Source: CAZIKB01 sp964539665
Lineage (GTDB): Bacteria; Zhuqueibacterota; Zhuqueibacteria; Oceanimicrobiales; Oceanimicrobiaceae
DNA: 64,000 nucleotides
NCBI GenBank assembly: GCA_964539665.1
Contig: CAZIKB010000018.1
Location: forward strand, 4,049 to 68,048
Reading direction: 5' to 3'
Within the stretch, counting starts at the first letter, position 1. The number at the start of each line of letters is the position of its first letter. This document shows, piece by piece, positions 28,776 through 38,010 of this stretch. The position numbers and the translations under genes are program-made. The notes below the pieces were generated by a model, which saw nothing but the letters and a program-made list of their open reading frames with translations, had not been told where the DNA came from and searched no databases.

Positions 28776-29488
28776 GTGTTGTCATACCAGTCTATAATGA
28801 GATTAATACTGTACAATTATTGTTAGAAAAGGTTTTAGAACAACAGTACAGTCAGGAGATCATCATCGTGGACGACGGTTCAAATGATGGTACCCAGGAA
28901 ATACTCAGTGAACTATCAAATAGGTCTCATTTTAGAAATGGAGTACAATTAAAAGTTCTCAATCATAAAAAAAATGCAGGTAAGGGAGCCGCACTCCGCA
29001 CTGGATTTAAGGAAGTGACAGGAGATATTGTTATTGTTCAGGATGCTGATCTTGAATATGATCCTGCGGAATATCGTAAACTTCTCCAACCAATTTTAGA
29101 TGGACATGCCGATGTAGTATACGGTTCTCGATTTTTAGGTAATGGCGCCCATCGGATCCATTTATTTTGGCATTATGTTGGAAATAAGTTTTTAACAACT
29201 CTGTCTAATATGTTTACAAATTTAAACCTGACTGACATGGAGACCTGCTATAAGGTATTTAGAGCAGATATTTTAAAGGAGTTAAAGCTGACTTCCAACA
29301 GGTTTGGATTCGAACCTGAATTTACAGCGCGTATTTCTGGCAATGGCTTTCGGATTTATGAAGTACCCATATCCTATTATGGACGCGGGTATTCAGAAGG
29401 GAAAAAGATTACCTGGAAAGATGGCCTGGCAGCAATTTATTATATAATTAAGTACAATATATTAAAGAAGATACATGTTATCTCCTGA
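28757..29488 (+). CDS. Polyprenyl-phosphate sugar synthase-like glycosyltransferase (GT2)
   Basis: A 243-residue GT2 enzyme without membrane segments. Its motifs are [38 protein letters not shown] (DXD) and [13 protein letters not shown]. This is the DPM1-like set. I set the start at ATG 28757 because GAGGTG (28745-28750) lies at ideal spacing before it. A GTG at 28748 within that site is less likely. The gene begins inside the end of the GT39-like gene. It probably supplies its polyprenyl-linked donor. Confidence 0.85.
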   Translation: MQSHKISVVIPVYNEINTVQLLLEKVLEQQYSQEIIIVDDGSNDGTQEILSELSNRSHFRNGVQLKVLNHKKNAGKGAALRTGFKEVTGDIVIVQDADLEYDPAEYRKLLQPILDGHADVVYGSRFLGNGAHRIHLFWHYVGNKFLTTLSNMFTNLNLTDMETCYKVFRADILKELKLTSNRFGFEPEFTARISGNGFRIYEVPISYYGRGYSEGKKITWKDGLAAIYYIIKYNILKKIHVIS

Positions 29489-29500
29489 TTTTATACTATA

Positions 29501-30658
29501 ATGAATTCTAAACCAATAAGAATCGCATTTTTCACGGGAAGTTTTAAATTTGGTGGAACTGAGCATTTCCTGGTACAGCTCCTGCAAAATGTAGATCGCA
29601 AAAAGCTCGAGCCTTACATTATATGCCTGGAGAAAAAAGGTGAATTCCTCACAAAGGTGCAGAAACTAAACATAAATATTTATGAGTTTCCGATAAAAGA
29701 CAGTCTCTTCAATTTGAAAGGAATTAAGGTTCTCGTACAAATAACATTTTTTTTATATCGGAATAAAATACAAATATTGCACACACTCGCTGACTGGGCA
29801 AACTTTATCGGTACTGTTGCCGGGAAAATGGCCGGAGTTCCAGTCATACTGGCCAGCCAACGGAATATGGGACATTGGATGGTTCGAAAAAGATATCGTT
29901 TAGTAAGTAAGCTTATTTACAAATATCTCACCCATGGAGTGATAGTGAATGCGCATGCAATTAAAAAAAGTTTAATTGAGAATTTTAATATAAACGAGGC
30001 TCATATTCACGTTATTCATAATGGAATAGCTGTTAATGGCGTTTGCGGTAACAATTCTGTGACTCAAAAAAGAAATGGAAAAATCCAAATAGGATATGTA
30101 GGTAGACTGGATTATGTAAAAGGTGTTGATATTCTGGTCGAAGCTGCGAGGTTTGTAATTGATGTATTTCCCGAGACTCATTTCTTGATTGTTGGTGATG
30201 GTCCTGAAGCTGGTAAAATCAAATCCAAAGTTCAGTCATATAGGTTAAATGAAAATTTTACATTCGTTGGTTATCAAAAGGATATTTTCTCATTTATAAA
30301 AACTATTGATTGTCTTGTCCTGCCTTCACGTTCAGAAGGATTCCCCAATATTATTCTGGAAGCCATGGCCTGTAAACTACCTGTAATAGCTACGCGAGTG
30401 GGAGGAGTACCTGAATTAGTTGTTGATGGAAAGACTGGATTGCTGGTTGACGCATCAGATCGATTTGCAATGGCAAAGGCTATAAAAAAATTATGTAAAG
30501 ACATCTCACTGAGGCAACGAATGGGAATAGAAGGGTACCAACGATTACAAAAGTACTTTGGGTTAAATCAGATAATTACCAGGCATCAAGATTATTATTT
30601 AAGAAAAGTTAAGATGATTACTGGCGGAATCAAGTCAGACAATAGGGTTGTAAATTGA
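29501..30658 (+). CDS. Glycosyltransferase family 4
   Basis: A 385-residue GT-B enzyme. The N-terminal glycine-rich loop GSFKFGGTEHFLVQLLQ and the C-terminal GYVGRLDYVKGVDIL and SRSEGFPNIILEAMACKLPV (the E-x7-E donor motif) are intact. This is a typical retaining GT4 enzyme working in the cytoplasm on a lipid-linked glycan. It follows the GT2 by 12 bp and overlaps the next GT4 by four bases (TTGA). The sugar specificity is unknown. Confidence 0.87.
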   Translation: MNSKPIRIAFFTGSFKFGGTEHFLVQLLQNVDRKKLEPYIICLEKKGEFLTKVQKLNINIYEFPIKDSLFNLKGIKVLVQITFFLYRNKIQILHTLADWANFIGTVAGKMAGVPVILASQRNMGHWMVRKRYRLVSKLIYKYLTHGVIVNAHAIKKSLIENFNINEAHIHVIHNGIAVNGVCGNNSVTQKRNGKIQIGYVGRLDYVKGVDILVEAARFVIDVFPETHFLIVGDGPEAGKIKSKVQSYRLNENFTFVGYQKDIFSFIKTIDCLVLPSRSEGFPNIILEAMACKLPVIATRVGGVPELVVDGKTGLLVDASDRFAMAKAIKKLCKDISLRQRMGIEGYQRLQKYFGLNQIITRHQDYYLRKVKMITGGIKSDNRVVN

Positions 30659-31773
30659 AAGATAATTTAAAAATTCTATTTGTTATTGGACAACTGGATC
30701 AGGGTGGCGCTGAACGACAACTTTTTCTTCTGCTTTCCGAATTGAGTGAACCAGCTACGGTACTGTCTCTGTCAAAAGGCGGTTATTGGGCGTCACAAAT
30801 ACAGCAATTTGGCCATGAAGTCATAGAGTTGGAACGAAATGGACATTTAGAGCTGGGTAGGCTTGCAACAACCGTTAAAATATTTCGTGAAAAAAAACCC
30901 GATGTTATACACTTATTTAGTGACGGTATTGAAGGTCTTTATGCACGTATTGCCGGACTATTCATTAATCACCCTCATTTGATTATTGGTGTGCGTATTA
31001 TACCAAGTTTCTATCCCTTATGGTACCAATATCTGCTTCGTTATCTCAATCGCGCCGTTTCAGTTGTTGTTTGTAATTCACATAAGTCGGTTGATTATAT
31101 TAAAGAAAATCATCTTGCTCCTCAAAACAAGATACAATATATACCGAATTCTATTGATTCAAAGCTTTTTTGTTCTTTTAAAAAGGAGCATCCGCCCGCG
31201 AATAAAGAGAAACTCAAGAGAAATCTAATTGTTGGTACTGTTGCAAGTCTAACATACAAGAAGAATCCACTTCTATTTATCCAGGCTGCGTTTAAAATAC
31301 ATCAGGTAAAACCAAATGTCAAATTCTGGATTATTGGTGATGGGTGCCTGTGGACGAAGTGTGAATCTCTGATTAATGAATTAGGATTACAAGAAGTAGT
31401 TGAATTGCTAGGGATTCAGAAAAAAATCTTTGAGTTGCTGGCTGAATTGGACATGTTTGTGTTAAGCTCCAGATTTGAAGGAACATCCAATGCCTTTCTG
31501 GAAGCTATGGCAGCAAAACTTCCATGTGTGGTCACAGATGTCGGTGATTCGGGTCGAATTGCTGTTGAATCCGGTGCAGGTATTGTCGTTCCTTCAGAAG
31601 ATTTGGAAGGCATAGTCCAGGCAATTCTGAAATTGCTTGATGATTCAAAACTTCGCTTAAAAATGGGGCAGGCAGGCTATTCTTATGTTTGCCAAAGTCA
31701 TACCAAAGCCGAGGTTGCAGAGCGCTACCTGACGTTATATAAAAGTATAGCAAACCAAAGCGCAGTGGTCTGA
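30655..31773 (+). CDS. Glycosyltransferase family 4
   Basis: A 372-residue GT4 enzyme beginning with TTG that overlaps the upstream stop (TTGA). Diagnostic segments are GQLDQGGAERQLFLLLSEL, GTVASLTYKKNP, and SSRFEGTSNAFLEAMAAKLP with the E-x7-E motif. It resembles its upstream neighbour in layout, and the pair may add successive residues to one repeat unit. After it come about 110 bases of non-coding DNA rich in short AAAGT-type direct repeats (31774-31822). Confidence 0.87.
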   Translation: MKDNLKILFVIGQLDQGGAERQLFLLLSELSEPATVLSLSKGGYWASQIQQFGHEVIELERNGHLELGRLATTVKIFREKKPDVIHLFSDGIEGLYARIAGLFINHPHLIIGVRIIPSFYPLWYQYLLRYLNRAVSVVVCNSHKSVDYIKENHLAPQNKIQYIPNSIDSKLFCSFKKEHPPANKEKLKRNLIVGTVASLTYKKNPLLFIQAAFKIHQVKPNVKFWIIGDGCLWTKCESLINELGLQEVVELLGIQKKIFELLAELDMFVLSSRFEGTSNAFLEAMAAKLPCVVTDVGDSGRIAVESGAGIVVPSEDLEGIVQAILKLLDDSKLRLKMGQAGYSYVCQSHTKAEVAERYLTLYKSIANQSAVV

Positions 31774-31884
31774 AGTTTAAAGTGCCTAAAGTATGAAGTT
31801 CAAGTTAAAGAAGTTTAAACGCCAAAAAATATTTGCCAAAACAACTAAGGTTTACTTCTCAACGAATCATCGCATGCGTGAGAT

Positions 31885-32865
31885 ATGCATATATTAATGC
31901 TTACGTCTGAATGGCGTCCTGATATAGAAAGGCAGGTAGAATCTCTTCAGAAAGCAGGAGTTCTGGTTGATCTGTTTCAATTCAGAGGAGCTAAGAATCC
32001 TGTAAACTACCTGAAAGCCTGGTTTCGTGTACAAAAAAAAATAATTAATAATACCTACGACTTAGTACATGCACAATGGGGGCAGAGTGGGGTATTAGCT
32101 TTGCCGAAGAAATTACCACTGGTTATCACATATCGTGGTAGTGATCTGAAAGGCATAGTAAATAATAATGGTAACTATACCTTTTCAGGTTGCATCCTTA
32201 AATGGATTTCTAAAATCACCGCGCTTTTGTCGGATGAAGTAATTGTTATGTCCGAGCAGTTAGCTCATCATCTGCCTAAACGGTCATTTCAGATCATTCC
32301 AAGTGGTCTTGATCTTGAGCTTTTCAAACCAATGGATCGTGAAGAGGCACGTCGAAAGTTAGGTATGCCTGTTGATAAACAATTTGTTCTGTTTGTCACT
32401 TCGTACGAAGATCCGGTAAAACGCTATGAGCTGGCCCAGGCAAGCGTAGCAAGATTAAATCACAATTTAAAGGTTGAACTTCTCGTTGCTAATCAAGTAC
32501 CTTACAGTCAGATGCCGGTTTATATGAACGCTTGTGATGCCCTGTTGTTAACCTCTTTACATGAGGGTTCTCCCAATGCTGTAAAAGAAGCCTTAGCCTG
32601 TAATCTACCAGTAGTGTCTGTAGATGTGGGTGATGTACGTGAACGCATCCAATCAATCGAGGGATGTATTGTTTGTGAAGATGACGAAATTGAGACAATT
32701 GCAGCAGGTTTACGAAGGACATTAGAAAGAAATAAACGAATCTCAGGACGAGAATCCATTCTGGCTTTAGATGAGGAGATTCTAACAGAACGTGTAATAT
32801 CGGTATATCATGATGCCGCAACAACAGGAAAACAAATGACCGTTAATTCTTTCAGACAACTATAA
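31885..32865 (+). CDS. Glycosyltransferase family 4
   Basis: A 326-residue GT-B enzyme, a little shorter than usual. The N-terminus begins HILMLTSEWRPDIERQVESL. The acceptor-side WGQSGVLALPKKLPLVITYRGSDL is a common GT4 pattern. The donor site TSLHEGSPNAVKEALACNLP carries E-x7-E, followed by SVDVGDVRERI. It has its own upstream spacer, so transcription could begin between it and the preceding gene. Substrate unknown. Confidence 0.85.
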   Translation: MHILMLTSEWRPDIERQVESLQKAGVLVDLFQFRGAKNPVNYLKAWFRVQKKIINNTYDLVHAQWGQSGVLALPKKLPLVITYRGSDLKGIVNNNGNYTFSGCILKWISKITALLSDEVIVMSEQLAHHLPKRSFQIIPSGLDLELFKPMDREEARRKLGMPVDKQFVLFVTSYEDPVKRYELAQASVARLNHNLKVELLVANQVPYSQMPVYMNACDALLLTSLHEGSPNAVKEALACNLPVVSVDVGDVRERIQSIEGCIVCEDDEIETIAAGLRRTLERNKRISGRESILALDEEILTERVISVYHDAATTGKQMTVNSFRQL

Positions 32866-32897
32866 TCTACAGAATTCAATCTTTGTTAACAATATTT

Positions 32898-33713
32898 ATG
32901 AATAATTCAGGCTATGAGCCTCATCTTTGCAAGCCTTGTGAATATTATATGAGTACAAGAATTCATGATGATCATCTTAATTATTTTAAAAAGCAATACA
33001 ACCTCTGGGAAAAATATTGGCTTAGATATGGTCTTCACAATTTGATTCTTCCTGATTTTGAAGGCAAAAAAGTATTGGATTTTGGGTGTGGTCACGGAGC
33101 TTTTGTAATCAGGGCAGCTCAAACTGGCGCTGTCAGGGCGGTCGGCCTTGATATTAATGCTAAGCGTTTACGTACTGCTCAATATATATTGGACAATTCT
33201 TATCCAGAGCTTAAGAAACGTGTAGGCTTTGTGCAAAAGCCTTTAAATGAATACACAGTAGAGAAGTTTGACATCATTTTTTCAAATGAGGTTTTTGAGC
33301 ATATACATGACCTGGTTGAAACAATCAAGTGTCTCTATAATCTACTCAAACACGATGGTTTATTATATGCATCGTGGGGACCTCTTTGGAATTCATTTGA
33401 TGGTGGACATGATTTAGGACGTATTGGAGGCATTCGCATACCTTTTGGCCACTTATTATTTAAAGAACGTGCATTACAAAAGTATAATAAAAAGAATCCC
33501 GCCCAGGTTGTAAAATCAATTGAAGATGTTGGTCTGAATGGTTATTCGCTTAAAGATTACATCGAAATTATAGAACACTCACCATTTGAAATTTTGTCCT
33601 GGAAAGTAAATATGGGCTCACACCCGCTCTATAAATTCCTTAGAATGGGCGCCTCGTTTCCTCTCTTTCGAGAACACTTAACACAAAATATATATATGAT
33701 ATTAAGAAAGTAA
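32898..33713 (+). CDS. SAM-dependent methyltransferase
   Basis: A 271-residue methyltransferase with motif I KVLDFGCGHGAFVIRAA, motif II AVGLDINAKRLRTA and the FDIIFSNEVFEHIHDLVETI strand/helix. I chose ATG 32898 (MNNSGYEPH) because the upstream in-frame TTG at 32883 adds only five residues. The sequence just upstream (TTTGTTAACAATATTTATG) is strikingly like that at 52996 (TTTGTCAACAATATTTATG), which may point to a shared promoter-type element. The acceptor is unknown. Confidence 0.82.
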   Translation: MNNSGYEPHLCKPCEYYMSTRIHDDHLNYFKKQYNLWEKYWLRYGLHNLILPDFEGKKVLDFGCGHGAFVIRAAQTGAVRAVGLDINAKRLRTAQYILDNSYPELKKRVGFVQKPLNEYTVEKFDIIFSNEVFEHIHDLVETIKCLYNLLKHDGLLYASWGPLWNSFDGGHDLGRIGGIRIPFGHLLFKERALQKYNKKNPAQVVKSIEDVGLNGYSLKDYIEIIEHSPFEILSWKVNMGSHPLYKFLRMGASFPLFREHLTQNIYMILRK

Positions 33714-33767
33714 TTCAGAATGTTTTAAGGCATTGTTGAATTTTAATTGAAACTTAGGAGTCATAAT

Positions 33768-35087
33768 ATGAATGTCTTAGTATGGGGGCTTGGTTATGTA
33801 GGTACAGTATCTGCCGCCTGTTTCGCTCGAATGGGTCATAATATTACAGGTATAGATCCAAATCTCACAAAAGTTCAGACCCTCAATTCCGGACGCAGCG
33901 CTATCAAAGAACCTGGACTTGAGAATCTAATCGATGAGGCTGTTAAAGCAGGCCGGTTAAGAGCCGTAGAAAAAGGAACTAATCTTTTAAATCAGGCCGA
34001 GATTTCACTGATCTGTGTGGGAACGCCTAGTGCGGCGGATGGCAGCCCGGTATTAGATTTTATCCGAAATGTTGCTGTCGATATCGGTCGTGGTTTGCGA
34101 AATACAAATTCTTATCATGTCGTCGTATTACGAAGTACGGTGTTCCCCGGCACAACCAGGGCAGTCTTAGGCTCTCTTATAGAAGAGCATTCAGGCCTGA
34201 AATTAGACAGTGATTTTGGCTTGGTCGCTAATCCGGAATTTCTTCGTGAAACAAGTGCAATTCGTGATTTTTACGCTCCTCCTTACACGATCATTGGAGC
34301 ATATAACGAACGTTCTGGTGATGTGGTTGAACAACTGTATGAAGACATTGATGCACCTGTTCTTCGGGTGGTTCCCGAAGAGGCGGAATTACTCAAACTG
34401 GTTAACAACTCATTTCATGGACTAAAAATTGGATTTGCAAATGAAATCGGTCGAATATGCGAACGACTTGGAATAAATAGTCATGCGATTATGCAAATGG
34501 TTTGTGCTGATACTAAACTCAACATTTCAAAAGCTTACATGAAACCAGGTTTCGCTTTTGGTGGTTCATGCCTGCCTAAAGATATTCGTTCGATATCCTA
34601 TAATGCCCAAAGATTAGGTGCGAAAGTTCCGATTCTGGATGCAATCCTGCCATCTAACAACATCCAGGTTGAGGAGGCTCTAATAAAGATACAAGAGATG
34701 AGGGTTAAGCGTGTAGGAGTATTGGGCCTGAGTTTTAAACCTGACACCGATGATCTTCGCGAGAGTCCCATGATTACTTTAATCAGACACTTATGGCAAG
34801 ACGGTATCGATGTTTTGGTGCATGATCCTGATGTTCAACCAGAATTAATGTTAGGGGGTAATAAGGAATACCTGGAACGTCAATTACCTCAAATCAACCA
34901 AATTTTACGTGCAAAAATCGAAGATGTGTTGGACGATTGCCAGGTTATTGTTGTAAGTCAAAAACGACCTGAATTTGAAGAGGCGTTGAGAGGTCTCAAT
35001 GGCAAGGCGGCGATTTTAGATTTAGAACATTTGATCGATGAGCCTGCTGAATTAGGCATATCAAAATATTGTGGAATTTCATGGTGA
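33768..35087 (+). CDS. UDP-glucose/GDP-mannose 6-dehydrogenase (AlgD-like)
   Basis: A 439-residue NAD-dependent sugar dehydrogenase that oxidises the C6 hydroxyl of an NDP-hexose to a uronate in two steps. It shows the Rossmann motif WGLGYVGTVSA, LRSTVFPGTT, VNNSFHGLKIGFANEIGRIC and the catalytic-cysteine motif FAFGGSCLPKD. The stretch from VNNSFHG to the Cys follows AlgD (GDP-mannose dehydrogenase) more closely than Ugd, as far as I can recall it. I chose ATG 33768 because TAGGAG lies 7 bases before it. It supplies a uronic acid, and hence negative charge, to the polysaccharide. Confidence 0.87.
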   Translation: MNVLVWGLGYVGTVSAACFARMGHNITGIDPNLTKVQTLNSGRSAIKEPGLENLIDEAVKAGRLRAVEKGTNLLNQAEISLICVGTPSAADGSPVLDFIRNVAVDIGRGLRNTNSYHVVVLRSTVFPGTTRAVLGSLIEEHSGLKLDSDFGLVANPEFLRETSAIRDFYAPPYTIIGAYNERSGDVVEQLYEDIDAPVLRVVPEEAELLKLVNNSFHGLKIGFANEIGRICERLGINSHAIMQMVCADTKLNISKAYMKPGFAFGGSCLPKDIRSISYNAQRLGAKVPILDAILPSNNIQVEEALIKIQEMRVKRVGVLGLSFKPDTDDLRESPMITLIRHLWQDGIDVLVHDPDVQPELMLGGNKEYLERQLPQINQILRAKIEDVLDDCQVIVVSQKRPEFEEALRGLNGKAAILDLEHLIDEPAELGISKYCGISW

Positions 35088-36325
35088 AGAACTCCAGAAA
35101 ACGTTGGCTTATTCTTACTCAATATTATCCCCCTGAAATAGGCGCTCCACAAATCCGTTTACATGCGATGGCGCGGGAATTACAACAAGCAGGAATCGAT
35201 GTGGAGGTTTTGACTGCAATTCCTAATTATCCAATTGGCAAGATATTTCCGGGCTATCAAAACCGTCTCATGCTGAATGAGCAAATTGACGGCATACAAG
35301 TTAAACGAGTATGGATTTATGCTGCTAACGGGAAATCTGCCAGAATAAGATTGCTTAATTATTTGAGTTTCACGTTTGCTGCTTTAGTGGTTACATTAAT
35401 TCGGCGTCGTCCGGATGTTTTATTTGTAGAATCCCAACCCTTATCCTTAGGATTTATTGCTATACTAATGAAATGGTTACGACGGGTACCCTACATTTAT
35501 AATGTGCCGGACCTGCAGGTTGACGTGGCAAGACAATTAGGATTCATGAAAAATGAAACATTCCTGCAAATTGCCTTGCGCCTGGAAAATTATTTTTTGC
35601 GTAGCTCCTGGAAAGTATCAACCGTAACCCAACGATTTATCAGTCACTTTCAGAGTCGGGGATTATGCCGCGAGCAGCTTTCGTTTTTACCAAATGGTGC
35701 AGATAGTACGTTTCTGTGTCCGGGACCACAGGATAATGAGATGTTGAATCGTTGGGGCTTGCACAATAAAAAGGTCTTTTTATATGTGGGCACTCATGCA
35801 TACTATCACGGATTGGACACTTTAATCCATGCAGCAAAACTGCTACAGGATAGAAATGATATAGCTTTTTTGATGATCGGCAATGGACCTGAAAGAGAAC
35901 GAATAATGAAATTAGCAGAAAATCTGAAATTAAATAATATTGTTTTTGGGCAATCCCCCTATGAAGAAATGGATCGCTTGTATTCTATTACTTATGCTTC
36001 CATCGCAATGTTACGAGACATGGCTGTGGCTGAAAATATGCGGCTTTCTAAAATTTTCCCGGCTTTAAGTTGTGGAGTACCGGTCATATATGCTGGATTT
36101 GGTGAGGCAGCTACTCTGATTGAAAATAAGAGTTGCGGGATTGCTCTTGAGCCTGAAAATGCAAAGCTATTGGCTCAGACTATTCGAGAATTAGCTGACA
36201 ACCAAACAGCTCGTGATGATATGGGCCATGCCGGTAGAAAATGGGTCATGTCAGAATATAACTGGTCAATTATTATAAAAAAGTGGTTGGAAGAGTTAGA
36301 GCTTACAGATGTACAGGCAAATTAG
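35081..36325 (+). CDS. Glycosyltransferase family 4 (WcaI/WbuB-like)
   Basis: A 414-residue GT4 enzyme with an N-terminus typical of WcaI/WbuB-type proteins (LILTQYYPPEIGAPQIRLHAMA, then VEVLTAIPNYPIGKIFPGY). The donor site is less standard (LSKIFPALSCGVPVIYAGFGE), as in that subgroup. The ATG at 35081 overlaps the TGA of the dehydrogenase (ATGGTGA). An upstream TTG in the same frame is unlikely. It may transfer the uronic acid or the sugar following the first one. Confidence 0.85.
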   Translation: MVKNSRKRWLILTQYYPPEIGAPQIRLHAMARELQQAGIDVEVLTAIPNYPIGKIFPGYQNRLMLNEQIDGIQVKRVWIYAANGKSARIRLLNYLSFTFAALVVTLIRRRPDVLFVESQPLSLGFIAILMKWLRRVPYIYNVPDLQVDVARQLGFMKNETFLQIALRLENYFLRSSWKVSTVTQRFISHFQSRGLCREQLSFLPNGADSTFLCPGPQDNEMLNRWGLHNKKVFLYVGTHAYYHGLDTLIHAAKLLQDRNDIAFLMIGNGPERERIMKLAENLKLNNIVFGQSPYEEMDRLYSITYASIAMLRDMAVAENMRLSKIFPALSCGVPVIYAGFGEAATLIENKSCGIALEPENAKLLAQTIRELADNQTARDDMGHAGRKWVMSEYNWSIIIKKWLEELELTDVQAN

Positions 36326-36467
36326 CAGGGTTAATAAAATTAATAATCTACCCTTGTTCTTAAAATGTTTGATTAGTCCAGGTGCAGCGAAGTTGCAAGT
36401 GACATATAAATTTCAAAACACAAAAATCAAATTTCATATCCCGTACTTTCACGGTCTTTTTAGAGAT

Positions 36468-38009
36468 ATGAGTAGTTTTCTGCAAAGAGTAATCAGCATA
36501 GTAATTGCGCTTGGTGTTTTTCAAGTTGCATTTGCTCAGGAAATCGCAACCGACTTCTGGCCGGCACGGCATTTAGCCATCTTACATGATTTTGGCTACA
36601 ACTGGTCTACCAACACGGTATTTAAACCTTATCGATGGGAACGTGTGTGGAATCTGGTTCAGAATGATGATATGGAATCAAATTCGGGTCTGGATTGGAT
36701 TATACAGGACATGGTTGAGGAAACAAATTCTGGTTTATTTAGTGAATCAACCTCCAGGGATACTTTAAATTTGAGGTGGTGGAACGGTCTTTTATTGAAA
36801 CAGCCAGTTGGCAAAGGAGGACCATTTCCTGAATTTTCAGGCTCCCCTTTTAGTAAACTGACATTCTGGTTTAAGCAAAAACTTAGTCTGCAACTTTATC
36901 TTCGAATGACAAATGATCCAACCAGTTTGCAGCATTTTACAGGGCGTCCAAGGGAAATTCGACGATTCGGTTTAAATGCAGCTGAATTTGATTATGCTGC
37001 ATTAAGCTACCACAACAATTGGCTCACAGTGCAGTTCGGCCGCGGGCGACAAGCGTGGGGAGCTTTTGAATCAAATAATTTGGTGCTTTCTTCCAATAGT
37101 CCAGCCTATGAGCATTTAATGCTCGAAGCCCGGTATAAACGTTATAAGGGGAGATTTTTTTACGGATTTTTGGAATCTATCATGGCAAATGATAGCAACA
37201 TTAATCGGTACCTGGTAGGGCATGCTATTGAATATTCAAATCACCGAAACTTGTTGATAGGTTTCTCAGAGTTAATAATTTTCTCTGGTATAGATCGCCC
37301 ACTGGATCTCTCTTTTTTAAATCCTTTCCTGCCTGCAATTGAAGTCGAACTTAATGACCGCACAAATAAGCAGGTTGGTCCGGAAAGTTCGAATGCAGTT
37401 TGGTCTCTTTTGGTGGATTGGATGGTCATTCCAGGATTACGCGTCTCAGCAAATTTTACCATTGATGAATTCCAATTTGACAACAAGGATCGGGAAAAGG
37501 GAAGGCCGGACGCTATTGCCTATCATTTAAAAACGGCTTATTCGAAAACTATTGGAAGTATTGGTGTGACAACTTTTTTCGATTATAGCAGAATTGGCAC
37601 GTTTACTTTTAGTCATTTCCAGAGTAGCAATAATTTTGTTTCACGCGGGCTCCCGATTGGCAGTGAGCTTGGAAATGATTCGGATCGATTGCAATTAGGG
37701 GTAAGGTTGCTTTTGCCAATCAGGGTTATTTTTTCATCATCTTTTGGAATCCAGCGCAGTGGAGAACGAAACCTATTGAATAATCCATATTTAGCTTTTT
37801 CTGAAGAAGAGTTCCAGGCTGGTCCATTTCCCAGCGGAACTGTTCAAAAAACACATTTTATTGATTGGCGAATAAATTATTCGGTTAAAAAAAATATTGA
37901 AATAGATGTTTCCGGACGCTTCTCGAGCATGTCAGGTCCATTTAATGACAACCAAAATTATCTTGTTTTCTCAATCAACACTTATTTACCATGGTGGTTT
38001 GGATTTTAG
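36468..38009 (+). CDS. Wzi-like capsule assembly outer-membrane beta-barrel protein
   Basis: A 513-residue exported protein. The first residues (MSSFLQRVISIVIALGVFQV, then AFAQE) form a signal peptide, which is why I start at 36468 and not at upstream in-frame codons reaching back into the glycosyltransferase. The mature part alternates polar and aromatic strands (for example WLTVQFGRGRQAWG, FYGFLESIMAN, VSGRFSSMSGPF) and ends in WWFGF with a C-terminal Phe. That ending is typical of outer-membrane barrels. Wzi-like proteins anchor capsule or export polysaccharide at the cell surface. Family match is by overall pattern and moderate. Confidence 0.62.
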   Translation: MSSFLQRVISIVIALGVFQVAFAQEIATDFWPARHLAILHDFGYNWSTNTVFKPYRWERVWNLVQNDDMESNSGLDWIIQDMVEETNSGLFSESTSRDTLNLRWWNGLLLKQPVGKGGPFPEFSGSPFSKLTFWFKQKLSLQLYLRMTNDPTSLQHFTGRPREIRRFGLNAAEFDYAALSYHNNWLTVQFGRGRQAWGAFESNNLVLSSNSPAYEHLMLEARYKRYKGRFFYGFLESIMANDSNINRYLVGHAIEYSNHRNLLIGFSELIIFSGIDRPLDLSFLNPFLPAIEVELNDRTNKQVGPESSNAVWSLLVDWMVIPGLRVSANFTIDEFQFDNKDREKGRPDAIAYHLKTAYSKTIGSIGVTTFFDYSRIGTFTFSHFQSSNNFVSRGLPIGSELGNDSDRLQLGVRLLLPIRVIFSSSFGIQRSGERNLLNNPYLAFSEEEFQAGPFPSGTVQKTHFIDWRINYSVKKNIEIDVSGRFSSMSGPFNDNQNYLVFSINTYLPWWFGF

Positions 38010-38010
38010 A

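Noticed and set aside
36309..36467. Upstream extension of the Wzi-like gene
   Set aside because: It begins inside the glycosyltransferase and would bury a clear signal peptide that starts at 36468.
37906..38010. Upstream extension of the aminotransferase gene
   Set aside because: It overlaps the Wzi-like barrel's C-terminus. The family N-terminus IPFHRPS begins right after the ATG at 38011.
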